NCBI RefSeq assembly: GCF_000204015.1
Contig: NZ_GL883079.1
Location: 128,296-173,684, forward strand
Reading direction: 5' to 3'
DNA from: Asticcacaulis biprosthecium C19
Lineage (GTDB): Bacteria; Pseudomonadota; Alphaproteobacteria; Caulobacterales; Caulobacteraceae
DNA length: 45,389 nt
The notes under the pieces are model-generated. The model made no database searches and was not told where the DNA came from. It saw nothing but the letters and a program-made list of their open reading frames with translations. Below, in pieces: positions 25,020-33,909 of the stretch. Positions within the stretch are counted from its first letter, which is position 1. Each line of letters opens with the position of its first letter. A program made the translations under genes and the position numbers.

Positions 25020-25582
25020 TTCTGCTTGCCGTCGAGTCGGAGATTGACCTGTAACACATTGACGCGCGGTTCGCCGAGAAGGCCCAGGGTCGGTTGTTCG
25101 GTGGAGGCTTCGATCGCCGAACGGACCTTGGCCTCGGACAGTCCGCGTGCCTGGGCGATGCGGGGGACCTGAAGGTCGGCCGCCGCCGGGCTGATATGCG
25201 GGTCGAGGCCTGAGCCCGAGGCGGTGATCAGGTCGACCGGGACGGGGCCTGAGACGCCCATGGCCTCGCGTCGGGCGGTTGCCGCTTCGATCAGGGCGGG
25301 GTTGTTGACGCCGTAGTTGGAACCCGACGAGGCACCGGCATTGAAGGGCGCTGGTCCCGTGGCGGAAAGGCGGCCCCACAGATACTGCGGCTGGGTGAAG
25401 TTCTGGCCGATGAGGGACGAGCCGATCACGGTATTGCCGTTGCGGATCAGGGAGCCTTCTGCCTGACTGTGGAAGGCGGTCTGGGTGATGGCCAGGGTGG
25501 CCAGGGGATAGGCGCCACCGAACAGCAGGGTGAAGAAGGCCAGCGAGGCGAGGGTGGGTTGGATGTGTTTGAGGAGGGACAT
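25016..25582 (-). CDS. kdpC: Potassium-transporting ATPase subunit KdpC
   Basis: A 188-residue subunit with one N-terminal membrane helix (PTLASLAFFTLLFGGAYPLATLAI). The periplasmic part has GSSLIGQNFTQPQYLWGRLSAT, ASGSGLDPHISPAAADLQVPRIAQARGL and LLGEPRVNVLQVNLRLD, all typical. KdpC stabilises the KdpFABC complex and raises ATP affinity. It follows kdpB by nine bases and its TGA overlaps the kdpD GTG. Confidence 0.97.
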   Translation of the reverse strand: MSLLKHIQPTLASLAFFTLLFGGAYPLATLAITQTAFHSQAEGSLIRNGNTVIGSSLIGQNFTQPQYLWGRLSATGPAPFNAGASSGSNYGVNNPALIEAATARREAMGVSGPVPVDLITASGSGLDPHISPAAADLQVPRIAQARGLSEAKVRSAIEASTEQPTLGLLGEPRVNVLQVNLRLDGKQK

Positions 25583-25591
25583 TTTGAGATC

Positions 25592-27655
25592 CTAAACCAG
25601 ACCGACCATGGTCAGGCCCATGTCGATGATTTTGATGCCGATAAAGGGCGTGACGATCCCACCCAAGCCGTAGATCAGGGCGTGGCGCGTCAACAGGGTC
25701 GAAGCCGGTTCGGCGCGGTACTTGACGCCTTTCAGGGCCAGCGGGATCAAGGCGATGATGATCAGGGCGTTGAAGATGACCGCCGCCAAAATTGCGCTCT
25801 GGGGCGACGACAGGCCCATGATGTTCAGCAGGCCGAGCGCCGGGAAGGTGGTGGCGAAGGCAGCCGGGATGATGGCGAAATACTTGGCCAGGTCGTTGGC
25901 GATGCTGAAGGTGGTCAGGGCGCCGCGCGTCATCAGCAGTTGCTTTCCGATTTCAACGATCTCGATCAGCTTGGTCGGATCGGAGTCGAGATCGACCATG
26001 TTGCCGGCTTCCTTGGCCGCCTGGGTGCCGGAGTTCATCGCCACCGCAACGTCGGACTGGGCCAGGGCCGGGGCGTCGTTGGTGCCGTCGCCGACCATGG
26101 CGACCATTTCGCCGCCTTCCTGCATTTTGCGGATATATTTCAGCTTGGTCTCCGGCGTGGCCTGGGCGACGAAGTCGTCAACCCCGGCTTCAGAGGCAAT
26201 GGCCGCGGCGGTCAGCGGGTTGTCGCCGGTGATCATCACGCTCTTGATGCCCATGCGGCGCAGTTCGGCCAGGCGCGCCTTGATGTCCGGCTTGACGATA
26301 TCCTTGAGGTGGATGACGCCCAGGACCTTGGGGCCTTCGGCGACCATCAGCGGCGTGCCGCCCTTGCGGGCGATGTCGTCGATGGCGGTCTTGGCTTCCG
26401 GGGGAACCAACCCGCCCTTGAGGTTGATCAGGCCGGAAATGGCGTCACCGGCGCCCTTCATGATGTGGCGTTCATTGATGACCACACCCGAAACGCGCTG
26501 TTCCGCCGAGAAGGGGATAAAGGTGGCCTCGACGTCTTCGGCTTTGCGTTCGGGCAAACCGAACTGGCCGCGCGCCAGGGCGACGATGGAGCGGCCTTCC
26601 GGGGTTTCATCGGCCAGGGATGACAGTTCCGCAGCCTCAGCCAGTTGCTGGGCGCTGACATTGAGCACCGGCACGAATTCTACGGCCTGGCGGTTGCCGA
26701 AGGTGATGGTGCCGGTCTTGTCGAGCAACAGGACATTGATGTCGCCGGCGGCTTCGACGGCACGGCCCGAGGTGGCGATGACATTAGCGCGGATCAGCCG
26801 CTGCATGCCGGAAATGCCGATGGCCGACAACAGCCCGCCGATGGTGGTCGGGATCAGGCAGACCAGCAGGGCGATCAGAACCGTAATTGTGATCACCGAA
26901 CCGGAACCCGCCCGCTCGACGCTGAACAGCGAGAAGGGCAGGAGGGTGGCTGTGGCCAGAAGGAAGACCAGGGTCAGGGCCGCCAGCAGGATCGACAGGG
27001 CGATCTCGTTCGGCGTCTTCTGGCGCTTGGCCGATTCGACCAGGCCGATCATCTTGTCGAGGAAGCTTTCGCCCGGATCGGCGGTGACCCGGACGATGAC
27101 CCAGTCGCTGAGGACGCGGGTGCCACCGGTGACGGCGTCGCGGTCGCCGCCGGATTCGCGGATCACCGGCGCCGACTCGCCGGTAATGGCGCTTTCGTCG
27201 ACGCTGGCGATACCTTCGATGACCTGGCCGTCGGCGGGGACGACGTCGCCGGCCTCGATCCGGACGACGTCGCCCTTGCGCAGGGAGGTGGCCGCGACGA
27301 CAGTCTGGTTTTTCGACTTGTCCAGTTTTTTGGCCGGGACGTCGCGGCGGGCCTTTTTCAGGCTGTCGGCCTGGGCCTTGCCGCGGCCTTCGGCCATGGC
27401 TTCAGCGAAGTTGGCGAACAGGAGGGTGAACCACAGCCAGAAACAGATCAGGCCGACGAACCACACCGGTTGACCACCGCCGATGATATTACCGGGATCG
27501 GCCAGCATGACGGTCAAGATGACGGTGGTGATCACCGACCCGACCCAGACGAGGAACATGACCGGATTGCGGACCTGATAACGCGGGTCAAGGCGCGCAA
27601 AAGCCTGGAGAACGGCTGACATCAAGTCGGATTTGGATTTTACTGTCGTGGACAT
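25592..27655 (-). CDS. kdpB: Potassium-transporting ATPase ATP-binding subunit KdpB
   Basis: A 687-residue P-type ATPase that energises K+ uptake through KdpA. TGES in [16 protein letters not shown] carries the Ser known to be phosphorylated for inhibition in E. coli. [11 protein letters not shown] holds the phosphorylated Asp. [21 protein letters not shown] and [19 protein letters not shown] complete the P domain. Start ATG 27655 gives [18 protein letters not shown], close to known KdpB starts; the frame upstream to 27886 is a shadow of kdpA. Five bases separate it from the kdpA stop. Confidence 0.97.
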   Translation of the reverse strand: MSTTVKSKSDLMSAVLQAFARLDPRYQVRNPVMFLVWVGSVITTVILTVMLADPGNIIGGGQPVWFVGLICFWLWFTLLFANFAEAMAEGRGKAQADSLKKARRDVPAKKLDKSKNQTVVAATSLRKGDVVRIEAGDVVPADGQVIEGIASVDESAITGESAPVIRESGGDRDAVTGGTRVLSDWVIVRVTADPGESFLDKMIGLVESAKRQKTPNEIALSILLAALTLVFLLATATLLPFSLFSVERAGSGSVITITVLIALLVCLIPTTIGGLLSAIGISGMQRLIRANVIATSGRAVEAAGDINVLLLDKTGTITFGNRQAVEFVPVLNVSAQQLAEAAELSSLADETPEGRSIVALARGQFGLPERKAEDVEATFIPFSAEQRVSGVVINERHIMKGAGDAISGLINLKGGLVPPEAKTAIDDIARKGGTPLMVAEGPKVLGVIHLKDIVKPDIKARLAELRRMGIKSVMITGDNPLTAAAIASEAGVDDFVAQATPETKLKYIRKMQEGGEMVAMVGDGTNDAPALAQSDVAVAMNSGTQAAKEAGNMVDLDSDPTKLIEIVEIGKQLLMTRGALTTFSIANDLAKYFAIIPAAFATTFPALGLLNIMGLSSPQSAILAAVIFNALIIIALIPLALKGVKYRAEPASTLLTRHALIYGLGGIVTPFIGIKIIDMGLTMVGLV

Positions 27656-27660
27656 GGAGA

Positions 27661-29388
27661 TCAGCCCTTGATCATGTTGAGGTGTTCGATGACCGGACCC
27701 AGGGCGAGCGCCGGGGCATAGGTCAGGACGCCGACCAGGACGATGGTTCCGATCAGGACGACGACGAACAGGGGGGTATGGGTGGGCAGGGTGCCGGCTG
27801 AGGCCGGTACGGTTTTCTTGGCGGCTAAGGAACCGGCGATGGCCAGGACCGGCAGCAGGACGAAGAATCGCCCGAACAGCATGCAAAGACCCAGCAGGCT
27901 GTTGTAGAAGGGGTTGTTGGCGCCGAGGCCGGCAAAGGCCGAACCGTTGTTATTGGCCGCCGAGGTGAAGGCATAGAGGGCCTCCGAGAAACCCTGCGGG
28001 CCAGGATTGTACAGGCCCGCCTGGCCCGGGGCGGTCAGGACGGCGGCCGCGGTGCAGATCAGGACCGGGGCGGATGGGAACAGGACGGCGATCGAGGCCA
28101 TCTTGATCTCAAAGGCGCCGATCTTTTTGCCGAGATATTCCGGCGAGCGTCCGACCATCAGCCCGGCGATAAACACCGTGAGAATGACGAAGATCAGCAT
28201 GCCGTAGAGGCCGGAACCGGCCCCGCCATAGATGACTTCGCCGAACTTCATCAGCAGCATGGGGATGGCGCCGCCCAGCGGAGTGAAGCTGTCGTGCATG
28301 GAATTGACGCTGCCGTTGGACGCGGCGGTGGTGGCGGCGGCCCAGATGGCGGAGTTGGCTATGCCGAAGCGGGTTTCCTTGCCTTCCATATTGCCGCCTG
28401 CTGCATCGGCGCCGGCAGCGATCAGGTGGGGATTGCCCGCCTGTTCCAGGCCGATGCAGGCGATGGTCATGGGTACAAAGACAAGAGTCATGGCGGCGAA
28501 GATGGCAATGCCCTGGCGTTTGTCGCCGATCATGCGGCCAAAGGTGAAGCACAGGGCGGCCGGGATGATCAGGATGGAGATCATCTCGATGAAGTTGCTG
28601 AACGGGGTCGGGTTCTCGAACGGGTGAGACGAGTTGGTATTGAAGAAACCGCCACCGTTGGTGCCCAGCATCTTGATGGCTTCCTGCGACGCCACGGGGC
28701 CCAGCGCAATCGTCTGGTCGGCGCCTTCCAAGGTCTTGGCGACGACGTAAGGTTCCAGGGTCTGGATGACGCCCTGCGAGGCCAGCAGGACGGCAAGGAT
28801 CAAGGACAGGGGCAGCAGGATGTAGAGATTGACCCGGACCATATCGACCCAGAAATTGCCGAGTTTGTCGGTGGCCAATCTATCACTGGAGTGACGCGAC
28901 AGGCCGCGGATGAGGGCGGTCAGGACGGCGATGCCGACGGCGGCAGAGACGAAGTTTTGCACCGTCAGGCCGGCCATCTGGCTGAAATAGCTCAGGGTGG
29001 TTTCACCGCCATAGGATTGCCAGTTGGTGTTAGTGACGAAGCTGACCGCCGTGTTGAAGGCCAGATCCGGCGTCAGACCGGGCAGGTTCTGCGGGTTGGG
29101 TGGGATCGAACCCTGCGCCAGCAGCAGGCTGAATAGCAGGATAAAGCCGCCGAGGGAGAACAGGATGACGGCGGTGGCGTAGTCCTTCCAGGTCATTTCT
29201 TGTTCTGGGCGGACATTGCAGGCGCCGTAGATCAGCTTTTCGACCGGGGCGAGGATGGGGGTGAGCAGGTTGCGCTCGCCCGACAGGACGCGCGCCATGT
29301 AGAGGCCCAGCGGCACGGCCACAGCCGTGAGCACAAGCATGTAAAGCGCAAGCTGTAGCCAGCTTGCGGGTGTGATACCGAACAGCAT
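27661..29388 (-). CDS. kdpA: Potassium-transporting ATPase subunit KdpA
   Basis: A 575-residue, ten-helix channel-like subunit that binds and passes K+. Selectivity-filter-like turns are seen in [52 protein letters not shown] and [13 protein letters not shown]. The N-terminus [22 protein letters not shown] is standard. AAGGAG lies close before ATG 29388. A palindromic hairpin (29406-29450) separates it from kdpF. Confidence 0.97.
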   Translation of the reverse strand: MLFGITPASWLQLALYMLVLTAVAVPLGLYMARVLSGERNLLTPILAPVEKLIYGACNVRPEQEMTWKDYATAVILFSLGGFILLFSLLLAQGSIPPNPQNLPGLTPDLAFNTAVSFVTNTNWQSYGGETTLSYFSQMAGLTVQNFVSAAVGIAVLTALIRGLSRHSSDRLATDKLGNFWVDMVRVNLYILLPLSLILAVLLASQGVIQTLEPYVVAKTLEGADQTIALGPVASQEAIKMLGTNGGGFFNTNSSHPFENPTPFSNFIEMISILIIPAALCFTFGRMIGDKRQGIAIFAAMTLVFVPMTIACIGLEQAGNPHLIAAGADAAGGNMEGKETRFGIANSAIWAAATTAASNGSVNSMHDSFTPLGGAIPMLLMKFGEVIYGGAGSGLYGMLIFVILTVFIAGLMVGRSPEYLGKKIGAFEIKMASIAVLFPSAPVLICTAAAVLTAPGQAGLYNPGPQGFSEALYAFTSAANNNGSAFAGLGANNPFYNSLLGLCMLFGRFFVLLPVLAIAGSLAAKKTVPASAGTLPTHTPLFVVVLIGTIVLVGVLTYAPALALGPVIEHLNMIKG

Positions 29389-29405
29389 GCCGGTAGCTCC
29401 TTAAG

Positions 29406-29450
29406 CCTCATGCCAAAAAGTGGATGGCCGCTTTTTGGATAAACATGAGG
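29406..29450 (-). repeat. CCAAAAAG-family palindrome between kdpF and kdpA
   Basis: CCTCATG (29406-29412) pairs with CATGAGG (29444-29450), and CCAAAAAG (29413-29420) with CTTTTTGG (29431-29438). The order resembles a palindrome widespread between genes of alphaproteobacteria (GAAAAGTGG...TTTTCGGATAA). A truncated relative is at 1-30. On the mRNA it would shield or stabilise the kdpA leader. Confidence 0.7.
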
Positions 29451-29461
29451 CGTTGCTAAGA

Positions 29462-29554
29462 TTAGGGGAAAAGTTCGGGTTTGATCAGGGCGACGATCAG
29501 GTAGCCAGCGAGGCCCAGAGTGATGATGCCGGCGGCGATGTAGAGGGCAGTCAT
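29462..29554 (-). CDS. kdpF: Potassium-transporting ATPase small subunit KdpF
   Basis: A 30-residue single-helix protein: TALYIAAGIITLGLAGYLIV followed by ALIKPELFP. The ending Y-L-x-x-A-L-(I/L)-x-P-E-x-F is the KdpF signature. KdpF sits at the KdpA-KdpB interface and stabilises the complex. GAGGGAGGGATC precedes the ATG, whose ATGA overlaps the stop of the small ORF upstream. Easily missed because of its length. Confidence 0.93.
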   Translation of the reverse strand: MTALYIAAGIITLGLAGYLIVALIKPELFP

Positions 29555-29643
29555 GATCCCTCCCTCAGGCTGTCAGCAAAGGCGACGAAAGCCAGGCACA
29601 GGCCGAAGAAGCCTGCCCCGGCCAGAAGATAGACGATGGCCAT
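29551..29643 (-). CDS. 30-residue membrane protein leading the kdp operon
   Basis: A small protein with one helix: AIVYLLAGAGFFGLCLAFVAF, then ADSLREGS. GGAGGG lies seven bases ahead of ATG 29643, and the stop TGA shares bases with the kdpF start (ATGA), so it is translationally coupled. Short frames with a similar layout (LLAG..FF.LC..F...CD/AD.L) are often found in front of kdpF in other proteobacteria, usually not annotated; this last point is from memory. It may be a further small subunit or a translational leader. Confidence 0.75.
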   Translation of the reverse strand: MAIVYLLAGAGFFGLCLAFVAFADSLREGS

Positions 29644-29705
29644 ATGGGCCCTCCGTTCGATCAATGGGAACGGTGGGTGGTTTAGGCGCGATCGCATATG
29701 GCCGG

Positions 29706-29744
29706 CGTATAGATGCGAAAAGTGCGCGTATAGATTCCGTATAG
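29706..29744 (-). promoter_or_regulatory. Three phased CGTATAG repeats upstream of kdp
   Basis: CGTATAG occurs at 29706-29712, 29727-29733 and 29738-29744, start spacings of 21 and 11 bases, so all lie on one face of the helix. They are 63-101 bases upstream of the first kdp ORF. A bound response regulator such as KdpE would fit. The region 29644-29923 is shared with the divergent RTX gene and holds no other gene. Confidence 0.55.
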
Positions 29745-29923
29745 GCCGTGATCGGCGGACACCGTTGGTGCTGCGAAGTGCAATCGATGTCGTTGCGGGT
29801 TATGGCTTCACGCCTGGATGACATTGCCGTCATAAGGCGGACTTGCGGTAGCCGCGCTCTGTGATCCTGTTTAGATTCGCCGCCAGCGATAAGAACAGTG
29901 GAAACGACCCAAAGGAACTGACC

Positions 29924-32119
29924 ATGACCAAAGCGTTCAACCGGTTCAGTGCGTTCGCAGGCGGGATCAACCAGGCCATCTATTACGGCACCATCGCCAA
30001 TGACACCTATGTAGGCACCTCCGACAACGACCAGGCCGACGGAAATAGCGGTGACGATTACCTCGACGGCGCCGGCGGCAATGATTTTCTCGTCGGGGAG
30101 CGTTACTGGGAGCTTGTCGGCAACGACACCCTGATCGGCGGGGACGGCAACGATAATCTGAGCAGCCTGGGCGGGATCGACGTTCTGGATGGCGGCGCCG
30201 GCATCGACTTCGTCGAGTATGTCCAGACCTATGCGACCGTGTCCTATCTGTTCGATGTCACGGCCATGGCGACGACGACCGGCGTGACCCTGGCGGACGG
30301 CACCATAATTCGCAACGTCGAGCGCGCGCATTTCGACGCGGGGCTGGGCAATGACACCTTTATCGGCGGTTCCGGAAGTGACACTTTTTTAGGCGGTGGC
30401 GGCAACGATCTGGCGACCGGCGGTTCCGGCGAAACCTATCTGTCGGGCGGCGCCGGCAATGATACGCTATCGGGCGGCGGCGGCGTGGACCGGCTGAGCG
30501 GCAACGAGGGCAATGACAGCATCACCGGTGGCACGCACAACGATTTCCTGCATGGCGATTGGGGCAATGACACGCTGTTTGGCAATACGGGCAACGACCG
30601 CCTGGAAGGCAGTGATGGCGACGATCTGTTGAACGATACCTCCGGCGCCAACATCCTGCAGGGTCATTCCGGCAATGACACCATCACTGCAGGTAACGGC
30701 AATGACAGCATCTGGGGCAACGCCGGTGCCGACTTGATCGAGGCCGCTGGTGGAAACGACACTATTTATGATGACGACAGTGTTTCCACGCGTGGGAATG
30801 ACACCATCAGTGCGGGTGGTGGCGACGATATCGTCAGCCTCTGGGGCGGCGCGGATGCGATCGATGCCGGCGCAGGCCAGGACAGTTTCACGCTGTGGTA
30901 TGGCGGGCTGAGCGATGATTTCCTGATCGATGTATCCCAGGCGCACACCAGTGCCGGCTCGATCTTCTCGACCGGTACGGTGATCCGCAATGCCGAATTC
31001 TTCAAAATCTATACCGGTAGTGGCGACGACACCCTGGTCGGGACGGCCCATGACGATGTGATCGAAACCGGCTCAGGCGATGACTCGATCACCGGCGGCG
31101 ATGGCAACGACAGCATAACCGGTGGGTTGGGCTATGACTTTATTGATGGCGGCGCCGGGAACGACACGATCTGGGTGGCGCAGCCCGATATCTCGGAAGG
31201 CGATACCCTGTACGGCGGCGATGGAAATGACGCACTCTACGGCACGCGGACCGGCGACGATGTCCTGATGGGCGGGGCGGGGAATGACTCGATCTACGGC
31301 CATTTCGGCAATGACACGGTCTCCTATGCCGACGCCACGGCTGGGGTGACGGTCGATCTAAATCTGGCGACGCAGGCGACGGGTGGCAGCGGGACGGACT
31401 GGCTCGACGATATCGAGAACCTGATTGGCTCGGAGTTAAACGATAACCTCTTGGGTGACGGCGCTGATGGGGTGATGCAAGGCCTCGGCGGCAATGACAC
31501 GGTGGCGGGCAGTTCCGGCCACGACACGATCAGCGGCGATGATGGCAATGATAACCTGTCGGGTGGAACGGGTAACGACGTGCTTATGGCCGGTGACGGT
31601 GACGACCTGATCCAGGCGGGGGCCGGTGATGACTCGATCGACGGCGGGCTGGGTTTGGATACGATGAGCTACTCCACCGCCACGGCGGCGGTCACGGTCG
31701 ACCTGGCGCTGGCGGTGTCACAGGCGACCGGCGGGGCGGGGTCGGATATGTTGCAAGCGATCGAAGGGCTCATCGGGTCCGGTCACAATGACACGCTGTC
31801 GGGGGATGGTGGTGACAACAACCTGGATGGGCGTGCCGGCAATGACATCCTGAATGGCGGTGCAGGCAAGGATATCCTGAGCGGGAAGGCAGGGCTGGAT
31901 ATCTTCCTGTTCGGAATCGGCAGTGGGCTGGACGTGATCAACGATTTCAGCGCGACCGATGGCGACCTGATCAATGTCAATGCCTATACCGGCGGGGTGG
32001 CCAGTCCGGGAGCGGTTACTCAGACAGGCTCCAGTGTCACCATCGACCTGGGTGGGGGGAATGCGATCACCGTTTTCAACGCCAGCCAGGCCGATGTGCT
32101 CAGTCATATGGTGTGGTAA
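29924..32119 (+). CDS. RTX calcium-binding repeat protein, probable type I secretion substrate
   Basis: A 731-residue protein made almost wholly of GGxGxDxLx nonapeptide repeats (for example GGDGNDNL, GGAGNDTLSG, GGTGNDVLMAGDGDD), which fold as calcium-bound beta rolls outside the cell. Four longer modules interrupt the repeats, two of them similar (VTVDLNLATQATGGSGTDWL and VTVDLALAVSQATGGAGSDM). The C-terminus (LDVINDFSATDGDLINVNAY to SHMVW) is the usual uncleaved type I secretion region. No catalytic domain is seen. Start ATG 29924 follows AAAGGAAC. No ABC exporter or outer-membrane factor is in the window. Divergent from kdp; ends near a repeat of the 7725-8111 family. Confidence 0.9.
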   Translation: MTKAFNRFSAFAGGINQAIYYGTIANDTYVGTSDNDQADGNSGDDYLDGAGGNDFLVGERYWELVGNDTLIGGDGNDNLSSLGGIDVLDGGAGIDFVEYVQTYATVSYLFDVTAMATTTGVTLADGTIIRNVERAHFDAGLGNDTFIGGSGSDTFLGGGGNDLATGGSGETYLSGGAGNDTLSGGGGVDRLSGNEGNDSITGGTHNDFLHGDWGNDTLFGNTGNDRLEGSDGDDLLNDTSGANILQGHSGNDTITAGNGNDSIWGNAGADLIEAAGGNDTIYDDDSVSTRGNDTISAGGGDDIVSLWGGADAIDAGAGQDSFTLWYGGLSDDFLIDVSQAHTSAGSIFSTGTVIRNAEFFKIYTGSGDDTLVGTAHDDVIETGSGDDSITGGDGNDSITGGLGYDFIDGGAGNDTIWVAQPDISEGDTLYGGDGNDALYGTRTGDDVLMGGAGNDSIYGHFGNDTVSYADATAGVTVDLNLATQATGGSGTDWLDDIENLIGSELNDNLLGDGADGVMQGLGGNDTVAGSSGHDTISGDDGNDNLSGGTGNDVLMAGDGDDLIQAGAGDDSIDGGLGLDTMSYSTATAAVTVDLALAVSQATGGAGSDMLQAIEGLIGSGHNDTLSGDGGDNNLDGRAGNDILNGGAGKDILSGKAGLDIFLFGIGSGLDVINDFSATDGDLINVNAYTGGVASPGAVTQTGSSVTIDLGGGNAITVFNASQADVLSHMVW

Positions 32120-32174
32120 GAGACTGCTTGCAAATTCGCCAGGCTGGCCTGCAAAGTGCTGTTTTCTGCGCTTC

Positions 32175-32238
32175 CGGTGCTCACGTACTTGAGTATGCTC
32201 CGCTCCGGTTCTCGAAACCAGCCCTTTTCGGCTCAGCC
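32175..32238. repeat. Further copy of the GGTGCTCACGTAC/GCTCCGCTCCG repeat
   Basis: CGGTGCTCACGTAC (32175-32188) followed by GCTCCGCTCCGGTTCTCG and TTTTCGGCTCAGCC repeats the order seen in 7725-8111. As there, it lies in a gap between convergent genes (RTX and transporter). Confidence 0.75.
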
Positions 32239-32277
32239 TTGAAGGCAAGCCTGACCCATTTTCAAAGCAGTCTCTCG

Positions 32278-33661
32278 TCAGACTTCGGTCTTGATGCCGC
32301 CGACGATCTCGGCCTGGACGCGGATGACCTTGTCAGCCTTCAGATCGTAGAAGCCGATAATGATAGCGCCGAGCGCCGCCATGCCCGCCGGAACCAGACC
32401 GATCAGGATCCGGATATGGTCCAGCAATTCGGTTGAGGCCTCGGTATTGGCGGTGTAGCCCTGCGCTGTCAGGGCCCAGGCGATCAGGGCGACGGCCACG
32501 GCGGCGCCGATCTTGCGCGCCACCATGATCATCGAAAAGGTCATGGCGGTGGCGCTTTTGCCCGTGCGCCAGGCGTTGAAGTCGGCGACGTCGGCGTACA
32601 TGGCCATAGTGATGGCCCAGATCGGACCAAGGGCCAGGCCGCTTATCAGTTGGCAGAAAAGAATCATGCCCAGTTGATCGTTCGGCGCGAGGTAAAGGCC
32701 TAGGCTGGAGGCGGCGACGATGCCCAGCATGATGGCGATCAGGCTGGGGCGGCTTAGCCAGCGCGTCAGGGTCGAGGTGGTGGCGGCGCCGGCGGCGAGG
32801 CCCAGGCCGAACAACATGGTGAAGCCGGTCACCAGGTCAGGATCGCCGACATAGTATTTGATGTAGTAGGGCGCGACGCCTGTATGCAGGGCAAACGCTA
32901 CCATCTGGACGAACCCGAGCCCGAACAGGGCAAGCCACGGCCGGCAAGTGAACAGGTCGCCGACGTCGCGCAACGGATTGGCGTGCGGCGCCGACTGGGG
33001 CGTAAAGCGTTCGTGGGTATTGAGGAACAGGTTGATGAAGACGCCGGCGGCCAGGACACCGAAGATGGTCATGGCGAACTGCCAGCCCAGGGCCTCCTGT
33101 CCAGGGCCGGTAAAGCCGACCAGTTTCGGCGTCAGCCAGGTCAGGAAGACCATGGCCAGGAAGCCACCGCCGAAGCGAGCGCTCATCAGGTATTCGCGCT
33201 GGCTGGAATCGGGGGTGAGGGCGCCCGACATGGCGTTATAGGGCACCATTATGGCGGTGTAGATCAGGTTCAGCAGGCAGAAGCTGACATAGACGGCGGG
33301 TAGGCGGGTGTCTTCGGTGAAGCTGGCCGTCGAAAATGCCAAAACGCCCGCGGCTGCCAGGGGCAGGGACAACCAGAGGAACCACGGGCGATAGCGGCCA
33401 TAGGCTGTGCGGGTGCGGTCAGCAATGGCAGCGAAAACGGGATCGGCGATGGCGCTGGTGATGCGCATGGCGACCAGAAGGCCACCAACCGCCGCGGCGC
33501 TGAGGCCCACAACGTCGGTGAGATACAGCATCAAAAAAAGCTGTCATCGGCGCCCAGTAAAGGTTAAAGCCGATATCGCCCAGGCTGTAGCTCACGGTTT
33601 CGACGGTGCCGACCCGCTGATAGGCCGCAACGTCAGCCCTGGAAGATGCAACTTTCGCCAT
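32278..33661 (-). pseudogene. GPH-family sugar transporter (MFS) with homopolymer frameshift
   Basis: A 12-helix transporter of the glycoside-pentoside-hexuronide:cation symporter family broken into two frames. The N-terminal part begins at ATG 33661 (AKVASSRADVAAYQRVG ... YSLGDIGFNLYWAPMTAF) and the rest continues as LMLYLTDVVGLSAAAVGG. The break is at seven T on the coding strand (plus 33533-33539). Six T would give one frame of 460 residues with WAPMTAFLMLYLTD aligning without gap to WATISSFLLYFYTD of the second transporter in this cluster. It is either a sequencing error, a real single-base insertion, or slippage-controlled. Family features are otherwise intact (DPVFAAIADRTRTAYGRYRPW). 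Divergent from the lactonase gene. Confidence 0.82.
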
Positions 33662-33909
33662 GTTTGTTTCACCCACTCCGATTGGGGAGTATGGCGGAAT
33701 TATGTGAGGAAACCGTAAAACCAGCGCCGTAAAACGCGAGTTATGACGTTTTTTGCTTCGAAAAATCATAGGTTTACCAAATTGATCGCCCGTGAAGGTT
33801 GTGCAAACAGTTGGGGCGATGTTTGTAAAACCGAAATGGCGGTGAGAAATTGCTGGCGAGCCCGCACCAAGGTGGCTACGACTATCGCCAAAGATTGAAA
33901 GGAAAGCTG
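33662..33909. promoter_or_regulatory. Divergent promoter region, transporter and lactonase
   Basis: 248 bases without a gene. It is AT-rich near 33720-33780. I saw no clean operator palindrome or sigma-70 pair. AAAGGAAAG (33896-33905) is the ribosome site of the lactonase. Confidence 0.35.

Noticed and set aside
25020-25379. N-terminal extension of kdpD by 120 codons
   Set aside because: It lies entirely within kdpC in another frame and is Arg/Pro rich; GTG 25019 overlapping the kdpC stop is the natural start.
25469-27619. Several long frames opposite kdpC and kdpB, up to 583 codons
   Set aside because: Compositionally biased, overlapping each other, and opposite a complete P-type ATPase.
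30000-31900. Dense short DNA repeats that could suggest a CRISPR or minisatellite
   Set aside because: They are the codons of RTX nonapeptides in one long frame, with no spacer-repeat regularity.
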